NCBI GenBank assembly: GCA_049802875.1
Contig: JBARNH010000023.1
Coordinates: forward strand, 1 to 17,391
Origin: Lutacidiplasma sp049802875
GTDB lineage: Archaea; Thermoplasmatota; Thermoplasmata; Lutacidiplasmatales; UBA184
Length of the DNA: 17,391 nt
Direction: 5' to 3'
Part shown: positions 6,920 through 13,761 of the stretch, in pieces
How the letters are laid out: every line of letters begins with the position of its first letter
Position numbering within the stretch: the stretch's first letter is position 1
Position numbers and translations under genes: made by a program
The notes under the pieces: generated by a model
Databases searched by the model: none
What the model saw: the letters and a program-made list of their open reading frames with translations, nothing else
Told to the model about the DNA's origin: nothing

Positions 6920-6932
6920 GTCGCCTTAACGG
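6920..6932 (-). promoter_or_regulatory. Promoter-like 13-mer CCGTTAAGGCGAC before the aminotransferase
   Basis: On the minus strand CCGTTAAGGCGAC overlaps the TAA stop of the methyltransferase gene. It is identical over 13 nt to the sequence upstream of that methyltransferase (7734-7746). Its location suggests that the aminotransferase has its own promoter as well as possible read-through from upstream. Confidence 0.5.
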
Positions 6933-7714
6933 CTTTGGTCGGCCCCGGCTTCCGCGAGGAACGCCGTCACGATCCCCATCGATTGGGTGTGCGCTTCGGT
7001 GCGCGAGAACCCGGCCCGATGCAGGGCCTCCCGGAATTTCGGCCGTGGAGGGAGCCGGCGCAAGGACTCCGGCAGGTACCGGTACGGTCCGGCGCTGTCG
7101 ACGGCCGCCCCGAGCCAAGGGACCACGTGGTCGAAGTAGGCGTGAAACACCGCTCCGAATGCCGGCGAGACCGGTTCGGTGATCTCGAGCACGAGCAGGA
7201 CACCGCCCGGTCGAAGAACGCGTCGCATCTCGGAGAGCGCGGCGTCGAGGTCGACGAGGTTCCGTGCCAGGAAGGCGTTCGTCGCGAGGTCGAACGCGCC
7301 ATCGCGGAACGGCAATCGCATCGCGGTCCCCCGGCCGTAGGTGACCCGGGAAACGTCCCGGAGCGCCGCAGTTCGGCGGAGCGCGACCGTGAGCATCGCG
7401 GCCGTGAAATCGAGTCCGACCACATTCGCCGACGGGAAATGGCGGGCGGTCAATCGGGTCAGCTCTCCGGTACCGCACCCGAGGTCGAGGATGTTGTTGA
7501 CCGGACTCGGGGACCGGAAACGGTCGAGGTCCCAGAGCGCTCGCGGGCGCCAGAGGAGGTCGTTGCCGAGCGAGGCGACGTGGTCGAACCACTCGTAGCG
7601 AGCGGCGATGTGGGTGAACATCCGGCGCACGTCCCGTTCGAAGTTCGGGTCGAGGCGGTCAGGAAACGGGGAACCGTCCCGCGCCACCCCCGAGGAGGGA
7701 ACGTCGCCCGGCAT
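6926..7714 (-). CDS. UbiE/COQ5-type SAM-dependent methyltransferase
   Basis: This 262-residue protein carries the UbiE/COQ5 pattern: ARYEWFDHVASLGNDLLWR (38-56), the cofactor-binding ILDLGCGTGEL (75-85), LDFTAAML (101-108), RLPFRDGAFDLATNAFLARN (133-152), VLRPGGVLLVLEITEP (166-181), YRYLPESLRRLP (211-222) and MGIVTAFLAE (246-255). The family methylates the ring of demethylmenaquinone or a ubiquinone precursor; in an archaeon a menaquinone-type substrate is the more likely, though relatives act on other substrates. The ATG at 7714 lies 23 nt after CCGTTAAGG and has no Shine-Dalgarno site. Its stop is in the same frame as the downstream aminotransferase, separated by 42 codons without a usable start. 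The family is well supported, the exact substrate inferred. Confidence 0.83.
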   Translation of the reverse strand: MPGDVPSSGVARDGSPFPDRLDPNFERDVRRMFTHIAARYEWFDHVASLGNDLLWRPRALWDLDRFRSPSPVNNILDLGCGTGELTRLTARHFPSANVVGLDFTAAMLTVALRRTAALRDVSRVTYGRGTAMRLPFRDGAFDLATNAFLARNLVDLDAALSEMRRVLRPGGVLLVLEITEPVSPAFGAVFHAYFDHVVPWLGAAVDSAGPYRYLPESLRRLPPRPKFREALHRAGFSRTEAHTQSMGIVTAFLAEAGADQSR

Positions 7715-7733
7715 CCGCGGCTCGACCCGCGCT

Positions 7734-7746
7734 GTCGCCTTAACGG
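7734..7746 (-). promoter_or_regulatory. Promoter-like 13-mer CCGTTAAGGCGAC before the methyltransferase
   Basis: On the minus strand CCGTTAAGGCGAC lies in the 38-bp gap between the ATPase stop and the methyltransferase ATG. Its TTAAGG ends 23 nt before the start, as expected for a TATA element of a leaderless gene. The same 13-mer is at 6920-6932 and its CCGTTAAG core at 4089. Confidence 0.55.
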
Positions 7747-7752
7747 TGGGGG

Positions 7753-10176
7753 TCAGGGGGAAGGAGCGAGCGCGGTCGCGAGCGACGCGACCCGGCCCGA
7801 CAGGTCCCCTCGGATGCGTTCGAGCCCGGCGGCGCGGGCTGTCGCCAGTCGCGCTCGGGCTTCGGGGAGGTCACCGCGGGAGAAGGCAACGTGCGCGAGC
7901 CGGAACAACATCTCGCAGACCTCGGGCTCGGCGTTCAGCTCTCGGGCCTGTCGCAGGGCGTCGCCAAGGTGCACCTCCGCGCGGTCGAAGTCGTTCTCGG
8001 CCTCCGCGAGGAGCCCGCGGGCGAGCGAGATCTGCTCCGGCGCGAGCCGGTCGCCGAGCGGAAGGAGAAGGTTGGTCGCCCGGTCGAGCGCCGTTCGCGC
8101 CGGCTCCGCGTGACCCAGCTCGGCGTGCATGAGGGCGAGGTTCAGGTAGCAGTAGCCGATCCATACGGGCGATCGCGACCGCTCGGCGGCTTCGATCGCT
8201 TGGTGGAGGCCGCGCAGGCCTTCCCCGGTCTGCCCCGTGGAGAAGAGGAGGACCGCCCGGTTCATCAGTACCCGTGCCTGGGCGGAAAGGTCCTGACCCG
8301 TGCCGAACAATTCGGCGGCCCGGCCGTACAGTTCGAGGACCCGAGAGAACGCCATCTCATTATCGAGCAGCATCGCGTTCGCCACGTCGACGAGCGCGTG
8401 CCCCTGCTCGCTCGGCGTCCCCTCTCGCTCTGCGATCTCGAGCGCGAGCCGGAGATGCATCTCGGCCTCTCGATGCTGGCCGAGCCGCCAGTAGACCACG
8501 CCGAGGACGCGATGCGCGGTCATGACCTCCCGCGGGGTTCCGACCTGCTCGAGCCGACCGTAGGCTTCGCGCGCCAGCGCTTCGGCGGACGGGTACTCGC
8601 TCTGGTCTTGACGCACCTGGGCGAGGCCGAGCAGCGCGCGCCCCAGTTCGGCGTCGAGCTCGGGGTGGGTTCGCGCCTTCAGGACCGCTTCGGAGAGGAC
8701 GGACTCGGACCGGGGGAGGTCACCGAGTTCGTCGAGGGCGCGCCCGAGCTCGTTCATGAGGTGGATCTCGCGCGCGGCGCTCCGGTCGGAACGGCGGCGC
8801 TCGGCCTCCAGGGCCCGCTCGAGGTACGGGACGGCGGTCTCGAAGGCGAACGCGCGGAGGGCGGCGAGGGCGGCCCGGTAGTTGTAGTCGGCGGCCTTGG
8901 CGTCGTCCCGACCGAGGTAGAACTGCCGCGCGAGCTCGAAATCCCCCACGAGGCCCTTCTCTTCCAGCGACCGGCCGACCCGACGATGGAGGATCCGTCG
9001 CCGGGTCTCGGTCAGTTCCGCGTACACCGCGGCGCGGACCCCTTCGGTCACGAACTCACACACCTCCCCCCCCTTCTCGCGGAGGAGCCCTCCGGCGACG
9101 AGGCGGTCCAAGCTCTCGGTCACGCGCTCCTCGCTCATCTCCGAGATCGCGACAAGGGTCGAGAAGGCGAACTCCTTCCCGAGCAACGACGCGTACGTGA
9201 GCGTCCGGTGCTCGACCTCACCGAGCTGGCCCACGCGCCCCCAGAGGATCTCGTTGAGGTCCCCGACGCCGCTCGTCGAGAGCGGTGCCGGTCGAACGCC
9301 GACCCCGGTCGAGGAGCGAACGAGCTGTTCGACGAACAGCGGGTTCCCCTCCGTCTGGGCGTGCCACCGCAGCACGTCCGCGGGGTCCGGCGGCAGCCCC
9401 CGTCGCATCCATCGGGCAAACTCGGCGACCTCGGCCGTCGCGAGCGGTCGCAGGGAGACCGTGTGGACGGTCGAAGACCGCGCGAACGATTCGATCGCCT
9501 CCCGGACCCCCGACGGGATCCGACTGCCCGTGGCCACGGTCGCGACGATCGCCACGCGCTGACTCCCGAGCTCGGGAGCGAATCGACCCAGGAATTCGAT
9601 CGAGGAGAGGTCGGCGAAATGGAGGTCGTCGATCGCGAGCAGGAGCGGTTGGTCCTTCGCCAGGTCGAGGAGATACTGGGTGAGGGAAGCGAACAGTTCG
9701 TTCCGCCCCGTGCCGAGCCACTCACTGGGGCTATCGAGCGGCGCCAACAGGTTCGCGAGCCCCTCCGACTCGAGGCCGGGTTCGCTCCGGTCCGCGTTCG
9801 GGATGTCCGAGCCGCCCTCTTCGCTGGCCACCGGGGCGAGGAAGAGCGGGAGAGCCGGCCCCGACGCCCCGCCCGCCGGGGGGGACCGGCGCCCCTGGCC
9901 GGCAGACCGCACCAGGTCGCGGACCAGGGAGAACGGTTGGGGGATTTCCTGGGGCAGCGCCCGTCCCTCGAGCGTGCGGAACTTCTGATGACGAGCTCGG
10001 AAGATCGCCGTCCGAACGAACAAGCTCTTTCCGGAGCCGTCGTCCCCCGACAGGAGGAGCCCTTCTCCCGTCCCTGAGCGGACCCGCTCGAGCGTTCGTT
10101 CGACCTCGGCGACGGCGTCGGAACGTCCGAAAATGGGGGGGACCGGGGACGCGTGGGGCGTCTCGGGCCCGAGCAT
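7753..10176 (-). CDS. STAND-type AAA ATPase with winged-helix-like region and TPR repeats
   Basis: A large predicted signalling ATPase of 807 residues from ATG 10176. Walker A is GDDGSGKS (44-51) and Walker B is LLLAIDDLHFAD (178-189). TEGNPLFVEQLV (275-286) is the conserved segment that closes the NTPase module in MalT-like and adenylate-cyclase-associated STAND proteins. Residues 315-400 look like a winged-helix domain (RTLTYASLLGKEFAFSTLV). From about 425 to the end are many helical pairs typical of tetratricopeptide repeats, with A/G-rich motifs such as LGVVYWRLGQHREAEMHL. No DNA-binding, nuclease or cyclase domain is visible, so its output is probably protein binding. A TTG at 10212 is in frame but lies in the promoter-like box TTGGATTATCTA, so ATG 10176 is preferred. 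It is a paralog of the C-terminal part of the upstream gene. Confidence 0.85.
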   Translation of the reverse strand: MLGPETPHASPVPPIFGRSDAVAEVERTLERVRSGTGEGLLLSGDDGSGKSLFVRTAIFRARHQKFRTLEGRALPQEIPQPFSLVRDLVRSAGQGRRSPPAGGASGPALPLFLAPVASEEGGSDIPNADRSEPGLESEGLANLLAPLDSPSEWLGTGRNELFASLTQYLLDLAKDQPLLLAIDDLHFADLSSIEFLGRFAPELGSQRVAIVATVATGSRIPSGVREAIESFARSSTVHTVSLRPLATAEVAEFARWMRRGLPPDPADVLRWHAQTEGNPLFVEQLVRSSTGVGVRPAPLSTSGVGDLNEILWGRVGQLGEVEHRTLTYASLLGKEFAFSTLVAISEMSEERVTESLDRLVAGGLLREKGGEVCEFVTEGVRAAVYAELTETRRRILHRRVGRSLEEKGLVGDFELARQFYLGRDDAKAADYNYRAALAALRAFAFETAVPYLERALEAERRRSDRSAAREIHLMNELGRALDELGDLPRSESVLSEAVLKARTHPELDAELGRALLGLAQVRQDQSEYPSAEALAREAYGRLEQVGTPREVMTAHRVLGVVYWRLGQHREAEMHLRLALEIAEREGTPSEQGHALVDVANAMLLDNEMAFSRVLELYGRAAELFGTGQDLSAQARVLMNRAVLLFSTGQTGEGLRGLHQAIEAAERSRSPVWIGYCYLNLALMHAELGHAEPARTALDRATNLLLPLGDRLAPEQISLARGLLAEAENDFDRAEVHLGDALRQARELNAEPEVCEMLFRLAHVAFSRGDLPEARARLATARAAGLERIRGDLSGRVASLATALAPSP

Positions 10177-10200
10177 GAACACAGAGAACGAGGGTGCGGC

Positions 10201-10212
10201 TAGATAATCCAA
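10201..10212 (-). promoter_or_regulatory. Candidate promoter box for the STAND ATPase gene
   Basis: On the minus strand TTGGATTATCTA is the only AT-rich patch in the 46-bp gap after the TPR gene. It ends 24 nt before the ATG at 10176. The TTATCTA core also precedes the gene at 11930. It suggests that the ATPase can be transcribed separately from the TPR gene. Confidence 0.45.
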
Positions 10213-10222
10213 TGCCCGCCGC

Positions 10223-11806
10223 TCAGGCGGACGGGGGAGCGGCGCCCGCTTCGACGCCCGGTCGAGGACGGCTGGCTCGCTCCAGCTGCTGCTTCAGTTC
10301 GTCGAAACCGGGGGCGAGCCGGGGCAGCAGCTCGGAGACACCGAGGTTCGAGGCGGCCCGGAGCGCGTGGCGTGCCCCCTCCAGGTCCCGGGTCTTGAAT
10401 CGGAGCCGGGCGAGGTAGTAGTACACCTCGGCCTCGTCGGCCCTCAGGTGGAATCGTCGACAGGCCTCGATCGCCTTTTCGTACGTCCGCTCCGCGTCCT
10501 CCCACTGTCCCTGCTTCTCCGCGATCAGTCCTCGGTTCACCAGCACCTGTTCGAGCCCGAGCTCGTCCGAGAGGCGCTCGAGCAGACGACCGGCCTGCTC
10601 GTTGTCGCGCGTGGCCTCCTCCAGCTGGCCGAGCGCCAGACGGAACTCGACCCCGGACAAGAGGGCCCGCCCCACCGAGCGAGTATCGTGCGCTCGGTCG
10701 CCCACTTCCCGGGCACGGTCCAAGTGATCGAGCCCATCCTGGGGACGGGTCTCGCCGACCGCCACCCCGAGGTTATGGTACGCACGCGACAGTTCGACCC
10801 AGTCGCCGACCTGCGTGAGCCGTTCGATCGCGCGGTCGTACCATTGGAGCGCCTCGGCACGAACGTCGGGACCGAGCAGCGCGAACGAGTTGCCGATGTC
10901 GATCGATAGCTCTCCGATCAGCCGGGGGTCGCGCAGGTCGTCGAGGGCCTCGAGCGAGCGCATGCTCTCATCGAGGGCCTCCCGATAGGCGCCGCGCTGG
11001 AACGCAATGCGTCCGAGCAGGCGATAGGTCTGCGCGCGGCCGTGCCGTTCATCGGTCGCTTCGAACAGCTGCTGGGCTTCGAGGGCCTGCCGAGCGGCCG
11101 TCTCGGTGTCGAGGTTTTCCCGGGCGATCTCTGCGCGGGCGAGCAGGAGCCGCGCCCGGATGCGTGGTTGGTCGGTCCCGAGGCGCTCGAGCGCCTCGGT
11201 GAAGAAACGGTCGGCCGCCGTGAAGTTCCCCACGGAGAAGTAGAGCTCTCCCAGCGCCTCGTCGACCTCGGCGACCTCCTGCGGGGAGCTCTTGGGGGTG
11301 GACTCGAGGTCGACCCGGACCCGCTCGAGATACTGGGCTGCCGACTCGGGGTCGTCGGACGTACGGGCGCTCTCCGACGCCTTCCGGTTGTAGACTCGCG
11401 ACTTTTCGGGGACCTTTCCGAGGAAGTAGTGACGGCCCAGCTCCGCGACCACTCCGATCGAGGGTGCGGGGTGCATCCGTTCCATCGCCTCGGCGATCTT
11501 TCGGTGGAGAACACGGAGCCGGCTCTCGGTCAACGAGCGGTAGATCCGCGCCCGGAACTCCTCTTCAGTGAAGCTGAACCGGTCCCCGCCCGCCCGCTCC
11601 CGCAATAGACCCAGGTGGACCAACCGCTCGAGCTGTTCGGCCAGGAGCTCCTCCCCGACGCCCATCGCGGCGACCAAGAGCTCGAAGTCGAACTCCGAGC
11701 CGATCGAACTCGCGTACGCGAGGATCCGATGCTGCTCGGGCGTGAGGTGCTCGAACCCGGACGCCTCGCCGCCGGTGGCAACTTCCCCCGTGAGCTCCTC
11801 GGGCAT
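10223..11806 (-). CDS. TPR protein with winged-helix-like N-terminus, paralog of the adjacent ATPase without its NTPase
   Basis: This 527-residue protein begins directly with the winged-helix-like region (20-95: LAYASSIGSEFDFELLV, then LERLVHLGLLRE and LHRKIAEAMERM). From about 130 to 510 it continues with tetratricopeptide-like helical pairs such as RLLGRIAFQRGAYREALDESM and RAYHNLGVAVGETRPQDGLDHLDRA. No Walker A or B motif is present. It parallels the neighbouring ATPase from that protein's residue 325 onward: LxYASxxGxEFxFxxLV, then RLVxxGLLRE, then LTExRxRxLHR and FLG. The likely origin is duplication with loss of the NTPase. The ATG at 11806 lies 27 nt after GTTTTAA on the minus strand, so it is not a random truncation. 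It lies upstream of the ATPase with a 46-bp gap. It is probably a scaffold or regulatory partner, with function unknown. Confidence 0.82.
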   Translation of the reverse strand: MPEELTGEVATGGEASGFEHLTPEQHRILAYASSIGSEFDFELLVAAMGVGEELLAEQLERLVHLGLLRERAGGDRFSFTEEEFRARIYRSLTESRLRVLHRKIAEAMERMHPAPSIGVVAELGRHYFLGKVPEKSRVYNRKASESARTSDDPESAAQYLERVRVDLESTPKSSPQEVAEVDEALGELYFSVGNFTAADRFFTEALERLGTDQPRIRARLLLARAEIARENLDTETAARQALEAQQLFEATDERHGRAQTYRLLGRIAFQRGAYREALDESMRSLEALDDLRDPRLIGELSIDIGNSFALLGPDVRAEALQWYDRAIERLTQVGDWVELSRAYHNLGVAVGETRPQDGLDHLDRAREVGDRAHDTRSVGRALLSGVEFRLALGQLEEATRDNEQAGRLLERLSDELGLEQVLVNRGLIAEKQGQWEDAERTYEKAIEACRRFHLRADEAEVYYYLARLRFKTRDLEGARHALRAASNLGVSELLPRLAPGFDELKQQLERASRPRPGVEAGAAPPSA

Positions 11807-11833
11807 CGGAACGGTTCTAGTCCGGGGTACGGG

Positions 11834-11840
11834 TTAAAAC
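11834..11840 (-). promoter_or_regulatory. Candidate TATA box for the TPR gene
   Basis: On the minus strand GTTTTAA is a clear AT-rich box that ends 27 nt before the ATG at 11806. This is the best TATA-like sequence in the window. No Shine-Dalgarno site follows, in keeping with a leaderless transcript. A 26-bp inverted repeat begins 6 bp away at 11846. Confidence 0.6.
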
Positions 11841-11845
11841 TGTGG

Positions 11846-11871
11846 CTCTTGCGGGGGTGCCCCCGCCAGAG
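11846..11871. repeat. 26-bp inverted repeat between divergent promoters, candidate operator
   Basis: CTCTTGCGGGGG (11846-11857) and CCCCCGCCAGAG (11860-11871) pair at 11 of 12 positions across a 2-bp centre. The inner 7 bp on each side are perfect. It sits just upstream of the TPR gene's TATA-like box and about 22 bp before the box of the plus-strand gene, where a dimeric regulator could control both. A transcript hairpin is less likely because both neighbouring genes are transcribed away from it. There is no T-run, so a terminator is not supported. Confidence 0.6.
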
Positions 11872-11893
11872 GTTCCGCATCTCAAACCCCGCA

Positions 11894-11905
11894 AGGGTTA
11901 TCTAA
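11894..11905 (+). promoter_or_regulatory. Candidate promoter box for the 87-residue membrane protein
   Basis: AGGGTTATCTAA ends 24 nt before the ATG at 11930. Its TTATCTA core is shared with the ATPase gene's box (minus strand, 10201-10212). No Shine-Dalgarno site precedes the ATG, consistent with leaderless transcription. Confidence 0.5.
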
Positions 11906-11929
11906 CGAGGTCCGGGTCGACGGCCCTCC

Positions 11930-12193
11930 ATGGCCGACGCGAATCGCCCCCTGCCTCCTCCACCCGAACCGACCCGGTTCCGGGAGATGTCACTCACCCG
12001 ACGGGTCTCGTTCTGGGGGTTTGCCGCGCTCGTCGTGCTCGCCGTCGGGTTCTACGTTTGGTGGGGGGTGGCGTTCGGCGTGTGGATCGACAACGGGGTC
12101 TACGCGGTCGTGATCACGCTGCTGTTGTTCGGGCTCGCCGGCATGTGGCTGGTGCTGCCGAACCCTCCCGTCCCCGCGCCCCCGTCCACGTGA
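11930..12193 (+). CDS. Small two-span membrane protein, unknown function
   Basis: An 87-residue protein that I do not recognise. Residues 1-26 are polar and proline-rich, with PLPPPPEPTR and basic residues just before the membrane. Residues 27-47 (SFWGFAALVVLAVGFYVWWGV) and about 53-76 (NGVYAVVITLLLFGLAGMWLVL) are two predicted transmembrane helices, and a short proline-rich tail ends it. A cytoplasmic N-terminus would fit the positive charges before the first helix. The ATG is chosen because it lies 24 nt after an AT-rich box and gives a compact two-helix protein; codon composition matches the neighbours. The gene diverges from the TPR gene across a 26-bp inverted repeat and converges on proS with a 16-bp gap. 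It is a probable real gene. Confidence 0.75.
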   Translation: MADANRPLPPPPEPTRFREMSLTRRVSFWGFAALVVLAVGFYVWWGVAFGVWIDNGVYAVVITLLLFGLAGMWLVLPNPPVPAPPST

Positions 12194-12209
12194 GGGACCG
12201 TCCGTTCGC

Positions 12210-13637
12210 CTAGAGCGGTCGGCCCGCCAGCGCCCAACGGACATGGTCCGTCGCCGCGCACACCACGCACGGCCCGGGGTCGCCCACGTCGATCGGGAGG
12301 GGGTCCTCGGGGGTTCCGAGCAGGGAGCCGTCGATCGCCGTCTCGATCCGGTGGCCGCACTCCTCGGACCCACACCAGGCGACGATTCGGACGGTCGTGG
12401 AACCCGCGAGTTCCTCGACGGAACGCGCCACGGAGAATTCCGACACGAACGACGCCCGAGCGCGTTCGAGGAGCCCTCGGTCGAACTCGGCGAGGCGTTC
12501 CGCGACTTCGTGCTCGAGGTGGTCGAGCGCGACCCGGGTCTTTCGGCCCAGTCGGTCGACCGCCGTCGCGCTCCGCGCCTCCGCTTCCCGTCGTCCGACC
12601 TCGAGGCGCAGCGGAGCTCCGCAGAGCTCCCAGTGATAGTACTTCGCTCCCGGGCGCTCGTCGCCCCCGTCCAGGAACACCCGGATCCCGTGGCGTCGCA
12701 GGCGCTCGGCGATCTCCGTCGCCGTCCGGAGCGGCCCCTCGCCGGACTCGGTTCCCAGTATCGGGATCACGACGACCTCGTAGGGGGCGATCGCCGTCGG
12801 GAACACCGCCCCCTTCTGGTCTCCGTGCACCGCGACGATCGCTCCGAGGAGTCGCTCGGAGAGGCCGAACGTGGTTTGGTGGACGAACTGCTGACCCCCG
12901 TCGGCCGTCTCGTACCGGATGCCGTACGGCTGGGCGAAATTGTCACGGTAGTGATGGATGCTGCCGATCTGCAGCGTCCGGGCCTCTCCGACGGGGATGT
13001 CGAGCGCGACCGAGTAGAACGCGCCGGGGAACTTGTCCCACTCCGGCCGACGGATGGCGAGGTAGGGAAGCGCGAACGCCTGGGCCATCTTGGCGAAGGC
13101 AGCGAGGTTCGAACGGACCCGAGCGGTCGCGTGCTCCTCGTTCGCCTGGCACGTGTGCTCCTCAAAGAAATGGATCTCGCGGACGCGAAAGAATGGGCGC
13201 GTCGTCTTCGTCTCGTAACGGAACGTGTTCACGACCTGGTAGACGTTGAGCGGAAGGTCGCGGTGGGAGCGAACCCAGAGTGCGAACACCGGGTACATCG
13301 CGGTCTCGCTCGTCGGGCGCAGCACGAGGGGCACGTCGAGCTCCGAGAGCCCGCCCTTCGTCACCCAATAGACCTGGGCGTCGAACCCCTTGATGTGCTC
13401 CTTCTCCTTCGCGAACTCAGTCGCCGGGATCAGGGCCGGGAACTCCACGGCTTCGGAGCCGGTCGACTCGATCTCGCGGATCAGCACCGTGTCGAGGTTC
13501 CGCCGGGCCCGAAATCCGTACGGGGTCCAGACGTTCATCCCCTTCACCGGATACCGTTTGTCGGTGAGGTTCGCGCCGTCCACGACCGCGAGGTACCAGT
13601 CGATGAACGCGGCGCGCTTGTCGGGGAGTTCGGCCAT
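12210..13637 (-). CDS. proS: Prolyl-tRNA synthetase, archaeal/eukaryotic type
   Basis: A 475-residue class II aminoacyl-tRNA synthetase that charges tRNA-Pro in the cytoplasm. RPTSET (107-112), motif 2 with FRYETKTTRPFFRVREIHFFEEHT (139-162), QQFVHQTTFGLSERLLGA (249-266) and motif 3 around VAVHGDQKGAVFP (268-280) belong to the catalytic core. The anticodon-binding domain includes GGDERPGAKYYHWELCGAPLRLEVG (324-348). A C-terminal zinc domain holds Cys422, Cys427, Cys457 and Cys460. It lacks the bacterial editing insertion, so it is the archaeal type. The chain ends ALAGRPL, without the C-terminal tyrosine usual in this class. The start at 13637 matches the family N-terminus and lies 23 nt after CTATTACGTA; an earlier GTG at 13721 would add unrelated residues. 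Confidence 0.96.
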   Translation of the reverse strand: MAELPDKRAAFIDWYLAVVDGANLTDKRYPVKGMNVWTPYGFRARRNLDTVLIREIESTGSEAVEFPALIPATEFAKEKEHIKGFDAQVYWVTKGGLSELDVPLVLRPTSETAMYPVFALWVRSHRDLPLNVYQVVNTFRYETKTTRPFFRVREIHFFEEHTCQANEEHATARVRSNLAAFAKMAQAFALPYLAIRRPEWDKFPGAFYSVALDIPVGEARTLQIGSIHHYRDNFAQPYGIRYETADGGQQFVHQTTFGLSERLLGAIVAVHGDQKGAVFPTAIAPYEVVVIPILGTESGEGPLRTATEIAERLRRHGIRVFLDGGDERPGAKYYHWELCGAPLRLEVGRREAEARSATAVDRLGRKTRVALDHLEHEVAERLAEFDRGLLERARASFVSEFSVARSVEELAGSTTVRIVAWCGSEECGHRIETAIDGSLLGTPEDPLPIDVGDPGPCVVCAATDHVRWALAGRPL

Positions 13638-13660
13638 CGCTGCGCCGGAGGGGGAACCGG

Positions 13661-13670
13661 TACGTAATAG
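13661..13670 (-). promoter_or_regulatory. Candidate promoter box for proS
   Basis: CTATTACGTA on the minus strand ends 23 nt upstream of the proS ATG at 13637. It is the only AT-rich patch on that side of the proS-DUF373 divergent region, and there is no Shine-Dalgarno site after it. Confidence 0.5.
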
Positions 13671-13723
13671 CCTGTGCGGCGGCGAAGGGCCCGGACGCGG
13701 CCGTGCCGACCCTTGGACCACCT

Positions 13724-13733
13724 AAGTCATTAT
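13724..13733 (+). promoter_or_regulatory. Candidate promoter box for the DUF373 gene
   Basis: AAGTCATTAT ends 28 nt upstream of the preferred ATG at 13762. It overlaps the alternative in-frame ATG at 13732, which argues against that earlier start. Confidence 0.45.
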
Positions 13734-13761
13734 GGCCTTGGCCGAGCATACAACGTGGGCC

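Noticed and set aside
5888..8113. A 741-codon plus-strand open frame opposite the aminotransferase and methyltransferase
   Set aside because: It spans two real minus-strand genes and their gaps, and has biased low-complexity composition and no recognisable motif.
7891..10077. A 728-codon open frame on the plus strand opposite the STAND ATPase gene
   Set aside because: Long antisense frames are expected in GC-rich coding DNA. Its translation is rich in Arg, Gly, Glu and Pro without any domain, while the minus-strand frame has clear ATPase motifs.
10223..11806. The NTPase-free TPR gene as a decayed pseudogene of the neighbouring ATPase
   Set aside because: The frame is intact over 527 codons, has a good TATA-like box at proper spacing, and no ATPase remnant is visible upstream.
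11846..11871. The inverted repeat as a transcription terminator
   Set aside because: It lies between two genes transcribed away from each other and has no T-run; an operator role fits better.
12243..13667. A 474-codon plus-strand open frame opposite proS
   Set aside because: Antisense shadow of a certain ProRS gene; no domain seen.
13732..13761. ATG 13732 as the start of the DUF373 protein
   Set aside because: It falls in the promoter-like box, and the family N-terminus (MRLVVCIDRDDDLGRKA) starts at 13762.
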